Positions 9,540-19,900 of a DNA stretch of 64,000 bases are shown here, in pieces (within the stretch, counting starts at the first letter, position 1; each line of letters begins with the position of its first letter). The stretch is taken from contig CAZQIV010000016.1 of assembly GCA_964593705.1 (NCBI GenBank), positions 1 to 64,000 on the forward strand, given 5' to 3'. Position numbers and translations under genes: made by a program. The notes beneath the pieces were generated by a model that made no database searches, was not told where the DNA came from, and saw only the letters and a list, made by a program, of their open reading frames with translations. This stretch comes from SABY01 sp964593705 (GTDB lineage Bacteria > Bacteroidota > Bacteroidia > Bacteroidales > 4484-276).

Positions 9540-12500
9540 ATGAAATACATATATAGAACAATATCGATAATCCAAATGCTGATTATCTTATTGATTTCAC
9601 CCCATGTTTTTCCTTCGGGACAAAATGAAGACGGGAGGAAATCCACAACAAACCTAAGGGCAGCGAGCCCAAAGGATATAAATTATCAAAACACCTCCGG
9701 GTTTAGTTATTTTCCCGGAAACGGATTGCGCGGGAGTTTAGCTTATGGCCACAACGCGTGGACTTATCAAATATTTACTGTTGACGTGGATGATCCCGCG
9801 GCAATAAATATTTTGGATACTGTAGATTTCCAGACTTTCTGTGGTGATTTTGAGCCCGGTAACGATGAGCAATTCTGGCTTATCCAATATCCTGAAAACA
9901 TCCTCAAAACCGTAAATGTATCAACCGGGGTAACGCAGTTTGAAGCGAATCTGCCGATACCTTTGACCAACGGTATTTGGTCGAGCCTTTCGGTGCATAA
10001 AACCACCGGAGATTTTTATGCCATTGCTACCGATGGTTTACAATCAGTTATATACAATATCGATAAGTCAACAGGTGCTACCCAGCAATTATTTGCCCTG
10101 AGCATGCCGGCAATAATAAGCTCATCGTTCGATGCAAGCGGAACATTATATGTTTTCGACATTGAAACCGACTCCACTTATACAGTTGATATTTCATCGG
10201 GCAATGTTACAGGTTTGGGCCCGGCGGGCTTTGATGGTAATTTTGCCCAGGACATGGGCTGGGATCCGGTGGGTGATGAGATTTACCTTGCGACTTACGA
10301 AGATTCAGTTGGCCCTCAATTACGCCTGCTTAACCGTTCGAGCGGTGAAGCTTCATTGTTGGGCAACCTGCCCGGCGAAACCGCTGCCTTTGGTTTTCCG
10401 GCTGATTTCATTGAATTTCAGGCTTCCGCCGGCCCGGACGATAATATTTGCGAAGGATTTCCCTATTATCTTGCAGGGGCAAGTGCCGTGAATTACAGCT
10501 TCGTGCAATGGACAACAACTAATGGATTTGGAACCTTTGATGATGAAACATTGTTAAACCCAACTTACACCCCGGGAACCATGGATATTGTTATCGGCGA
10601 GGTTGAACTTTGTATTACCGCCGTTAGCAGTGATGGCAGTGTAGCTACAGACTGTATGTTGCTGACTATCCAGGCACTGCCACAAGTGAATGCCGGAGCA
10701 GATGCAACAATCTCCCAGTGGGTCTCCTATCAGCTTTCGGGAACTGCGCAAAATTCCAGTAGCAATTTGTGGTCTTCATCAGGTACTGGCACCTTTAGCC
10801 CGCCAAATGTACTTAACCCGCAATATTCGCCAAGTGCCGCTGATATTTTAGCTGGAACCGTTCAGCTTTGCCTCACTGCCCAGGCCTCTGCACCTTGTAA
10901 TGATGCCATTGATTGCATGACACTTACAATTCAAGCTGACCCGACTGTTAATGCCGGCAATGATACAACCATTTGTGTAGATCCCGAAAAGGGCAATGGT
11001 TCAAAACAATGCTTTCAACTTAACGCGACAGTAACAAATTACAGTGCTTTACAGTGGATTGCGATAAATGGATTTGGCGACTTCAGCGATGAGAATGCCC
11101 CAAGTCCATGTTATAATATTAGTCCATTTGATATTCTTCAAGACTCTGTAATACTTTGCCTTACTGCGGCCCCAAAACCTCCTGCCACCAATTATGGTTC
11201 TGATTGTATTGTGCTCTATTTTCAACAAAATGGAATCGTGAATGCCGGCCCGGATATAACAATTATATTAACAAAAACCAATAATAATGCAATGCTTGAA
11301 AATGGAAGCATTTTACTTGACGGCTCTGCAACTGATTACAGTTCGTTGTTATGGGCAACCACGGGTGATGGCGTTTTTGATGATACAACTATTTTAAACC
11401 CAAGCTATACATACAGCGCAGGGGATATGGCAAATGGCAGTATTCAACTTTGCCTGAATGCGCAGCCCATCAATCCTTGCACAACCGAAGCCACCGACTG
11501 CATGGTGCTTACGTTAGAACAGATCCCATTTGTTGATGCAGGTCCTGATGCAACCATTTGTGTCGATCCATCAACAAAAATCCCTGGTGGTAAAGGATGT
11601 TTTCCACTTAATGGTACCGCTTCGGGGAATTACACCGATCTTCTATGGTTCACAAATGGAACGGGCTATTTCGATAATGATCAATCTTTAACCACTTGCT
11701 ATTATTATAGTCCGGATGATATCCTATCTGGTAGTGTGGAATTAGGACTTGCGGTTAATTATAAAGGTGCTAAATCATCACTTGACGATTCTATGATACT
11801 CACTTTTCAGGAAAGCCCTACTGCCATTGCCGGTGCTGATGCCGCCATTACCGCTGGTATGGGTTATACCAACCCGGATGCTACGGCAACAAATTTCAGT
11901 AGCTTGCATTGGACAAGTTCAGGCGATGGCACTTTTAATAATACCGCAAATCTGAATCCGACCTATACTCCGGGCACTAATGATCAATCCAACGGAAGTG
12001 TAACGCTTTGCCTTGACGCATTAGCAATAAGTCCGTGCCAGGTATCGGCCAACGATTGCATGGATTTGAGCATTACCACCCTGCCCACAGGTATCGACTT
12101 TGGCGATGCCCCGGAGACAGGTGGGTTTTTCTTTTCTTATCCTACAACATTAGCAAATGGCGGTGCTGCACACAATATTGTTCCTGCTATTTTTCTTGGC
12201 AACAAGATTGACGGTGAACCCGATGGGCAACCAACAGTTGGTGCCGATGGCGATGACAACGATGTGCTATATCCCTCATTTGGGGATGATGAAGATGGGG
12301 TAATCCTGCCAACTTCAGTTTTTGCAGGAACAGCAGTAACAATTAGTGTGAAGGCTTCGGTGAATGGTTTCCTTGATGCATGGATGGATTTCGACCTCGA
12401 CAATACCTGGTTCAACCCGATGGAACATATTTTTACCGCAAAGCCTCTCGCTGCCGGAAACAACAACCTCACGTTTATTGTACCGGCAATAGCAGTCCCG

Positions 12501-15500
12501 GGTCAATCGTATTTGCGTTTTCGCTTTCGCGATTATGCTGCTCCACTTTCGTTTAACGGCTTTGCGAACAATGGCGAGGTTGAAGATTATACCGTGCTCA
12601 TCAAAGAAAATACCATCCAGGGATGGGACTTTGGCGATGCACCACAAGATGGCAGCCTCTACGCCTATCCTACTTTGTTGAGTAATGATGGCGCCCGCCA
12701 CTATTTCGTTCCGGGAATTCATCTTGGTACATTGATCGACATTGAATCCGATGGACAACCAACGCCTGATGCTTTAGGTGATGATACCGATATATTTTAT
12801 CCATCGCTGGGTGATGATGAAGATGGGGTAACTTTACCCGCGACAGTATCGCCAGGTGCAGTTACAAGCATTCAGGTTTGGGCTTCAGTAGCAGGATTCC
12901 TTGATGCCTGGATGGATTTCGATCTCGATGGTACCTGGACAGCAGCAAACGAACACATATTTGCCGTACATGCACTGAACCCCGGCGTCAACAATTTGAC
13001 GTTTACCATTCCCTCAACAGCTGTTGCAGGGCAATCATTTCTGCGTTTCCGCTTTAGCAACAATGCAGCTCCATTATCATTTACCGGAGCTGCCGACAAT
13101 GGTGAAGTGGAAGATTATACGATGCAAATTGTGCAAACCCCTGCCGATGGCTGGGACTTTGGCGATGCACCCGATGGAATTGGAACGAACATATTCCCAA
13201 CTTTGCTGAATAGCAATGGAGCACGACACGCAATTGTTCCCGGTATCCATCTTGGAAATATTGTTGATGCGGAGCCCGATGGCCAGCCAGACCTTGCCGC
13301 CAGTGGCGATGACATTGATTTGGTGTATCCTTCGGCAAGTGACGATGAAGATGGTGTAACATTTACCAGCCAACTCATTTCAGGTTCAACAGCCACAATT
13401 ACAGTTGCTTCAAGTGTGGATGGCTACCTCGATGCATGGATGGATTTTAATGGTGATGGCCAATGGACAGCTACAGCAGAACATATTTTTACATCAGTTC
13501 CTTTGGCTGCCGTAACCAACAATCTATCATTCAATATCCCAACATCAGCTACTCCCGGAACTTCCTATATCCGTTTCCGTTTCCGGGATTATGATAATCC
13601 ATTGAATTACAATGGAGCAGCCGAAAATGGTGAAGTTGAAGATTACCGTGTTGAGATCATGGATGGCTCGATAGCACCGATGGATTGGGGTGATGCACCC
13701 GAAAGCCCCCAGCCATTCTTCCTTTCATATCCCACTACAAAAGCACTAAATGGCGCTGCACATATTATTGATCCTGCAATTTATCTTGGTGCATTTGTGG
13801 ATGCTGAACCCGACGGCCAGCCCAATGCTGCCGCCAGTGGTGACGATATCGACCTCTTTTATCCTTCACTTGGAGATGATGAGGATGGGGTAATTTTGCC
13901 TAATACCGTTAGTTCGGGCTCTACCATAACCATCAATGTCATTGCTTCGGTTGATGGCTATCTTGATGCATGGATGGATTTCGACCTCGACAATTCCTGG
14001 CTTGCACCCAATGAGCATATTTTCGATATGCAAGCACTTGTTGCCGGATCGAATACCCTTACCTTTAATGTTCCTGCAGTTGCTACTGTCGGACAATCAT
14101 ACCTGCGTTTCCGCTTCCGCGATTACGCCGGCCCCTTGTCTTTTGGCGGAATTGCCAATAATGGCGAGGTTGAGGATTACTCCATACAAATCGAACAGGG
14201 TCAAGCCAGCGGCATGGACTTTGGCGATGCACCTGACGAACCGTATCCAACCCTTATTGCAAGTGATGGCGCACGACATATTAATGATGGCCTCACCTGG
14301 CTGGGCAATATAATCGACATCGAATTGGACGGTTTGCAATCGGCAGACGGCAAAGGTGACGACTTAAATTACATTGATGACGAAGATGGGGTAAATTTCG
14401 TGAATACGATGTATGCTGGTGGAGTAGCCACCCTGCAGGTTGTAGCTTCCGTTGACGGATACCTCAATGCCTGGATGGACTTTGACCAGAATGGTAGTTG
14501 GGCCGATGCAGGCGACCAGGTATTTACCGATGAATGGCTCACCGCAGGCGTGAATACGCTGAGTTTTACTATTCCGGCATCTGCCTCAACGGGCTTTACT
14601 TTCACGCGTTTCAGGTTTGCTTCCCAGGCAGGGCTCACTTTTACAGGGCTGGCACAGGATGGCGAAGTTGAAGATTACCAGGTTTCGGTTTACCCGGCAT
14701 GGTCATTCACACCAACCTTCACTACCCATATTATTTCTGTTCCAATGGGAATACCACCATTACAAGCCGGCGATCTGCTTGGTGTTTTCTTTATGAATAA
14801 CTCTGCTCAGGAACGATGTGGTGGAACAATGCTGTATAGCGGCCAGGCCAACCAGTTGTTTGCTTATGGAGATGATGAGTTTACACCTGCCATCAAAGAA
14901 GGATTTGCTACCGGTGAGATGATCAATTGGAAATTATTCTCAGCAGCTTCCGGTTCAGTAGAGGATGTGGAAGTTGATTACGACCAGGCTTATCCCGATA
15001 ATGATGGCACATTCAGACCCTTTGGCTTTTCGGCATTGACCGCCATTACCTACATCACAAATCCTTGCGAACTGCCTGCCGGATGGGAGTTTGCCGTTAC
15101 CGGACAGGTGCATAGCATCAACATTCCATTGGCTGCAAATCCAAATATCTTTGGTGAGCCACTGAACATGGGCGACTGGATTGGTGTATTCTACCTGGAT
15201 GACAATGGTGATCAAGACTGTGGTGGAGCAGTGCAATGGAATGCAACTTCCAGTGTGGTTATAAATGCCTATGGTGACGATCCATTTACTCCGGAAAAGG
15301 ATGGCTTCGCTGCCGGTGAAGTTATGAAGTGGAAACTTTACAGATGCCAAAGCCAGGAGATGTTTTCGGCTGTTGCCACATACAATAGCGCATTGTCCTG
15401 CCAGGGTGAGTTTGGGAATTTCTGCCTGTCGGAACTTACATCGCTAAATGCTTCATACCTTCAAAGTATATTTTTATTCCAGGGCTGGAACAGTATATCA

Positions 15501-16607
15501 ACTTATGTTGTTCCTGCTGACCCTGACGTTGAAAATATTTTTGAACCTTTCCAGGATGAGTTGACTATAATAAAAAATCTTAGCTCACTCTACTGGCCTT
15601 ATGCCGGTGTAAATACCATTGGCGATTGGGATAATGAAAGCGGCTACGCCATAAAAGTAACTGAAGATATCGAACTTGAGATGGTTGGCGCTGACCTGGC
15701 TTCAAAGGAAATCAGTTTATCGGCCGGCTGGCATTATTTGCCGGTTCTCAGCTCTTGCCCGGTAAGTGCAGATATTCTGTTTGCCTCGGTGGCTGATAAA
15801 ATCACGCTGGTTCAGGATATTATCGGTACAAAAGTTTGGTGGCCCGAAATGAGTGTTTATACCCTGCAAACTTTATTGCCGGGTAAGGCATACAAAATCC
15901 GGCTTGAAGAGCCTGTAACACTGACTTTTCCAGATTGTGAATATAAATCATACACCGAAACTCCTGCTGAAATACATAAGCAAAGTGTTTGGGGTGATTG
16001 TAAAATGACACCTTCAAGCCATACGCTTGCTTTCCTCAGTTCGTCATTGGAGCAGCTGAAACAGGGCGATTGGATCGGAGCTTTCGATGAACCCGGTAAT
16101 CTTTGCGGTTATTTGGAAGTTAAGGCCGATGGCACAAACCAGGTCATGGTTATCTTTGGAGATGATGCTTCAACAGAAATTAAAGAAGGCTTTGGTGAAG
16201 GTGAACCCATCATATTCAGGTTGATGAGAGCATCCACAGGTGAAGAATCACTTCTTGATGTTAGCTTCGATATTTCGATGCCGAATGTTGAACAGGTTTT
16301 CGCTAACAATGGCTTGTCAACCATCGTTGAAACAGCCCTGACAGTCCCGATGGCTATCGGGGAAACCCTGTCAGGGTTGGAAGATGCTATTAGCATTTTC
16401 CCCAACCCTTCTACCGGAATCTTCAATATTGAAGGAATTTATGATGAAGCTGAAATTACAATCTTCAATGCCTTTGGTGAGGAGATTATGGACGTGAAAA
16501 TTGTATTACCGGATAAAGTTGACCTCATGCGCCATGCGAAGGATATTTACTTTATCAGGATAATTTCCGAAAAGGGAATCTGGTACAATAAATTGATTGT
16601 TGAGTAA
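9540..16607 (+). CDS. Giant secreted protein with five GEVED domains and T9SS sorting domain
   Basis: A 2355-aa protein with an N-terminal hydrophobic signal (LLISPHVFPSG). About 40-290 resemble a beta-propeller/PD40 region. About 300-850 hold tandem ~100-aa repeats with the pattern GxDATICVDP ... LNPTYTP ... LCLxA ... DCMxLT. Five ~175-aa GEVED domains follow (starting near 852, 1029, 1203, 1380 and 1558), each opening with DFGDAP or DWGDAP and closing with NGEVEDY. Three GDxIGVF...GFxxGE modules flank a GWNSIST...PGKAY module (about 1720-2270). The last ~80 residues are a T9SS type A domain (SIFPNPSTGIFNIEG). A CCCTGACAG/CTGTCAGGG palindrome is embedded in frame just before it. A GGAGA ribosome-binding site precedes the ATG. 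Surface-exposed; function unknown. Confidence 0.9.
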   Translation: MKYIYRTISIIQMLIILLISPHVFPSGQNEDGRKSTTNLRAASPKDINYQNTSGFSYFPGNGLRGSLAYGHNAWTYQIFTVDVDDPAAINILDTVDFQTFCGDFEPGNDEQFWLIQYPENILKTVNVSTGVTQFEANLPIPLTNGIWSSLSVHKTTGDFYAIATDGLQSVIYNIDKSTGATQQLFALSMPAIISSSFDASGTLYVFDIETDSTYTVDISSGNVTGLGPAGFDGNFAQDMGWDPVGDEIYLATYEDSVGPQLRLLNRSSGEASLLGNLPGETAAFGFPADFIEFQASAGPDDNICEGFPYYLAGASAVNYSFVQWTTTNGFGTFDDETLLNPTYTPGTMDIVIGEVELCITAVSSDGSVATDCMLLTIQALPQVNAGADATISQWVSYQLSGTAQNSSSNLWSSSGTGTFSPPNVLNPQYSPSAADILAGTVQLCLTAQASAPCNDAIDCMTLTIQADPTVNAGNDTTICVDPEKGNGSKQCFQLNATVTNYSALQWIAINGFGDFSDENAPSPCYNISPFDILQDSVILCLTAAPKPPATNYGSDCIVLYFQQNGIVNAGPDITIILTKTNNNAMLENGSILLDGSATDYSSLLWATTGDGVFDDTTILNPSYTYSAGDMANGSIQLCLNAQPINPCTTEATDCMVLTLEQIPFVDAGPDATICVDPSTKIPGGKGCFPLNGTASGNYTDLLWFTNGTGYFDNDQSLTTCYYYSPDDILSGSVELGLAVNYKGAKSSLDDSMILTFQESPTAIAGADAAITAGMGYTNPDATATNFSSLHWTSSGDGTFNNTANLNPTYTPGTNDQSNGSVTLCLDALAISPCQVSANDCMDLSITTLPTGIDFGDAPETGGFFFSYPTTLANGGAAHNIVPAIFLGNKIDGEPDGQPTVGADGDDNDVLYPSFGDDEDGVILPTSVFAGTAVTISVKASVNGFLDAWMDFDLDNTWFNPMEHIFTAKPLAAGNNNLTFIVPAIAVPGQSYLRFRFRDYAAPLSFNGFANNGEVEDYTVLIKENTIQGWDFGDAPQDGSLYAYPTLLSNDGARHYFVPGIHLGTLIDIESDGQPTPDALGDDTDIFYPSLGDDEDGVTLPATVSPGAVTSIQVWASVAGFLDAWMDFDLDGTWTAANEHIFAVHALNPGVNNLTFTIPSTAVAGQSFLRFRFSNNAAPLSFTGAADNGEVEDYTMQIVQTPADGWDFGDAPDGIGTNIFPTLLNSNGARHAIVPGIHLGNIVDAEPDGQPDLAASGDDIDLVYPSASDDEDGVTFTSQLISGSTATITVASSVDGYLDAWMDFNGDGQWTATAEHIFTSVPLAAVTNNLSFNIPTSATPGTSYIRFRFRDYDNPLNYNGAAENGEVEDYRVEIMDGSIAPMDWGDAPESPQPFFLSYPTTKALNGAAHIIDPAIYLGAFVDAEPDGQPNAAASGDDIDLFYPSLGDDEDGVILPNTVSSGSTITINVIASVDGYLDAWMDFDLDNSWLAPNEHIFDMQALVAGSNTLTFNVPAVATVGQSYLRFRFRDYAGPLSFGGIANNGEVEDYSIQIEQGQASGMDFGDAPDEPYPTLIASDGARHINDGLTWLGNIIDIELDGLQSADGKGDDLNYIDDEDGVNFVNTMYAGGVATLQVVASVDGYLNAWMDFDQNGSWADAGDQVFTDEWLTAGVNTLSFTIPASASTGFTFTRFRFASQAGLTFTGLAQDGEVEDYQVSVYPAWSFTPTFTTHIISVPMGIPPLQAGDLLGVFFMNNSAQERCGGTMLYSGQANQLFAYGDDEFTPAIKEGFATGEMINWKLFSAASGSVEDVEVDYDQAYPDNDGTFRPFGFSALTAITYITNPCELPAGWEFAVTGQVHSINIPLAANPNIFGEPLNMGDWIGVFYLDDNGDQDCGGAVQWNATSSVVINAYGDDPFTPEKDGFAAGEVMKWKLYRCQSQEMFSAVATYNSALSCQGEFGNFCLSELTSLNASYLQSIFLFQGWNSISTYVVPADPDVENIFEPFQDELTIIKNLSSLYWPYAGVNTIGDWDNESGYAIKVTEDIELEMVGADLASKEISLSAGWHYLPVLSSCPVSADILFASVADKITLVQDIIGTKVWWPEMSVYTLQTLLPGKAYKIRLEEPVTLTFPDCEYKSYTETPAEIHKQSVWGDCKMTPSSHTLAFLSSSLEQLKQGDWIGAFDEPGNLCGYLEVKADGTNQVMVIFGDDASTEIKEGFGEGEPIIFRLMRASTGEESLLDVSFDISMPNVEQVFANNGLSTIVETALTVPMAIGETLSGLEDAISIFPNPSTGIFNIEGIYDEAEITIFNAFGEEIMDVKIVLPDKVDLMRHAKDIYFIRIISEKGIWYNKLIVE
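16336..16376. repeat. CCCTGACAG/CTGTCAGGG palindrome inside the coding sequence
   Basis: Arms CCCTGACAG (16336-16344) and CTGTCAGGG (16368-16376) flank a second palindrome CCCGAT...ATCGGG. The element encodes about 13 in-frame residues in the linker directly before the T9SS sorting domain. Related palindromes lie at 16655-16683 and 22565-22593. Confidence 0.75.
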
Positions 16608-16654
16608 TCACTAAACTACGGGGTTTTCAAAAACCCTGGAGGATTTTTCTACAA

Positions 16655-16688
16655 CCCTGTCAGGGTTTGAAACCCTGACAGGGTTTTT
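16655..16688 (+). terminator. Perfect 14-bp hairpin plus T-run after the GEVED gene
   Basis: CCCTGTCAGGGTTT (16655-16668) pairs perfectly with AAACCCTGACAGGG (16670-16683) around one base and is followed by TTTTT. It can act as a rho-independent terminator. It is also a copy of the CCCTGTCAGGG repeat family found within and beside the T9SS genes. Confidence 0.65.
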
Positions 16689-16949
16689 ATGTAAGAATTT
16701 TCACCCACATGGGTGAAAACACGCATCTAATTATGTTAATATGTTTTAAGGTTAGATGTTTGTTATTTTTAATTAACAATAGACCTTAATTCATTTGGGA
16801 ATAACTACAGCATAGCCACGCCCAAGTACTTCATCTCAGATATTACTATAACAGGAAAAAATTCAGTCAACTAAAAAATAAGCCAATATGAAAGCCGTAA
16901 ATATGGCTTATTAATTATTAACTACGGCAATAAATAAGGAGATTTTATT
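16689..16949. other. Intergenic leader region of the PD40/HYR gene
   Basis: No gene is seen. The stretch contains a TTTTCACCC/GGGTGAAAA hairpin (16698-16719) and an AATAAGCCA...TGGCTTATT hairpin (16876-16912). In the latter, the GCCGTA of the loop can pair with TACGGC about 25 nt downstream, giving a possible pseudoknot. AAGGAGA lies 7 nt before the ATG at 16950. I could not match it to a known riboswitch class. Confidence 0.5.
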
Positions 16950-19900
16950 ATGAGAACATTCTACAGGTCTTTAATGATTTGTGTTTTTCTAATTGCTGGT
17001 TTTAATATCAGCATTCAAGCACAAACAGTCTATTACGTGGGCGATGGGTGCTCCTGGGATAACTGGGACATCTATTCCTATAACATACAGGACGGCGTTG
17101 AAACCAGATTAACTTTTAATTCGGCCATCGACAACCATCCTGTAATCAACCATGTTGATACTAACCAGGTGGCCTTTAGTTCCACCCGTGGCGGAGGGGA
17201 ATTTGATATTTATGTCGCGGATGTATCTGATATAGATGCTACGGCAGTTCGCCTGACCTTCAACGATGATCATCCTGATCGTCATCCCCACTGGCATCCC
17301 AACGGCCATCAAATTATTTACACTTCCAAAGATCGGCCGGTCTTTGTTCAGGTTCTGCATGCAACTGAGTGTAGTCAACCGGTAATAACCTATGAAGCGC
17401 GTTATTATGAGGGAATGAATGTGTGTGACCTTAACGCTCCCGGCATCTTATACCCACTTGATGTTATTACTGCCTGGGATGAGGTGGCCGATCCGGATAT
17501 ATGGGTGGACAGTGATGCCACTTATACAGGGCATCCATCATTTAACCACGAGGGAAATTTAGTTGTGTTTACTGCTGCAATTGACGGGGAGGGCAAGAAC
17601 TGGGAAGTTTACACCGCTGGTTTCGATCCAATTAGCATTGCCCTCATACCCAATTCGCTAAAAAGGGTCACCTTCGGCCCAAACGACCCGGGCCTGCCCA
17701 ATACGATTAAAATGACCGGGGGCGCTGCTTTTAGCCACGACGGCTTAGAGATAATCTGCAATTCTACCCGTACAACCGGTGGGAATTCACAAATATTCTC
17801 TTTTCCTGCCGATTCTGAAAATCTAGAGCTAAGTGATACTTACCGACGTACCTGGCATCATGGCAACGATTACGTGCCCGAAGCAATAGGTGGCGGGGAT
17901 GTTGTAATCTCATCCGACCTGGGAATAAATACAATATGCGAGTGCGATTCAATGCCCGGTGCAAGCGATGACCTTGATGTTGTCCTGTTGGAGAGTTGGT
18001 CAACAAGAACCATTCTTGGCGATGATGATTGTGAGGAAACCCTTTTGATAGGTGATGAGGTATCCTGGTTTTGCGGGCTTAAGCCCAATCTCGCCACATG
18101 TACAATGTTACCCAAAATAATGTGCACCGAGGCCCTGTGGTTGGAGGCACATTCAATGGAACTATTGCCGCAAAACTTGCTCGAAGGTTATGGTGAGGAA
18201 TATGCAAATATTGCAAGGGAAATGTATCAGATTGGTTGGCAAAACTTATCTAGCTCTTTGTTTAATCTGAACCCGGAGCTGCTTTTTCAAATCCAGGAGG
18301 AAATGAATATGTTGTGGGAAGGTTTCCCCGGCTGGGAGGATCCTCTCCTTTTGCAGATATGGCTTGAAAACACGCGTGATATACGACGGAACAAACACGT
18401 TGTGCCGTCAATAATGTACGAAGTAGGACTTGGAGCCCCATGTATTTTTAACGAGATGACCACCTGCCCCCCCTGGGAAGATAGTTTCGAAGACTATCCC
18501 CTGGCCTCCGATATAGTAGGACACGGCGGATGGGAATTTTGGTTTGGGGGTGCTGCCTCACCCAGTGCCCGGGTAACTAATGAACAGGGGCATAGCGGCA
18601 CACAAGCACTCGAGATCATGGGAGCCGAAGATTTAACAGGTGATGATATTGTTCACCAATTTACATGTTTAACTTCTGGTATTTGGGAAGTGAGTGCATG
18701 GCAGTTTATTCCCCTTGGAGCATCAGGTGGTTCAACTTACTTTCTTTTACTCAACCAATATGGTTATACACTTGAAGGGAGCAACTGGTCAACACAATTA
18801 AAATTCGATACCGACCTAAACATCATCCAAAGCGATTTCGAGGGTGCAACACTACCTCTAATAAAAGGTGAGTGGGCAGAGATTAAAATTGTTGTGGATC
18901 TTGACAATGATTTACAAACAATTTCATACAATGGCGAACTGCTATCATCGAAAAGCTGGACCCTGGGTATCCCTCAGCCGGAAGCTGGAATTTTAAATAT
19001 TGCAGCAATTAATATGGTGGCGAACGACTTGGCAGACTTTCCGGTTTATTATGATGATTTTGCAATTACCAACGAGTTTGGAAATGATCTGGCCATTATT
19101 TGCCCACCGGATGTTGTTGCAAGCAACAATCCTGGTTTGTGTGGTGCAGCAGATGTTGATTTGGACACTCCCGAAATTGAAAACCCGAATGGTACAGAAG
19201 TACTTACAAATGATGCCCCTGCAATGTTTCCAGTTGGCGACACACCACTTACCTGGACGGTAACTAATTCGACAGGAAACACTGCATCATGCGATCAATT
19301 GGTAACCGTGGAGGACACAGAAGACCCAGGGGTAACACAACTTGATGATATCATTGCAGACAACGATCCAGGTCAATGCGATGCTGTACTCGAATGGGAA
19401 CCACCTGTCGCGTCCGACAATTGTGGCATCGCATCCCTTGAAGGCAGCCATTTACCAGGAGATACATTTCCCGTGGGATTAACCTCGGTTACCTATACCG
19501 CAACCGACTCTTATGGCAACCAGGGATTTTCTGGCTTTACTGTAGCAGTTTTGGACACAGAAGATCCAGTGATTTCGCCACTTATTGATATAACTGAAGG
19601 CAACGATCCAGGCCAATGCGATGCTGTACTCGAATGGGAGTCACCTGTCGCGTCCGACAATTGTGGCATCGTATCCCTTGAAGGCAGCCATTTACCAGGT
19701 GAGACATTTCCTGTAGGATTGACCTCGGTTACCTATACCGCAACCGACTCTTATGGCAATCAGGGATTTTCTGGCTTTACTGTAGCAGTTTTGGACACAG
19801 AAGATCCAGTGATTTCGCCACTTATTGATATAACTGCAGGCAACGATCCCGGCCAATGCAATGCTGTGCTTGATTGGGAGCCACCAACTGCGGCCGACAA

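Noticed and set aside
12315..12758. 147-aa open frame on the minus strand and several others between 12100 and 14700
   Set aside because: They are antisense to the repeated GEVED domains and recur with the repeats, as shadows do.
16655..16688. Only a terminator
   Set aside because: It probably terminates, but the same arms occur within a coding sequence and in the broken gene, so it was also treated as a repeat.
16860..16949. Cyclic-di-GMP or PreQ1-type riboswitch before the PD40/HYR gene
   Set aside because: A hairpin with a possible pseudoknot is visible, but the conserved bases of those classes are not. A covariance-model search of 16689-16949 would decide.
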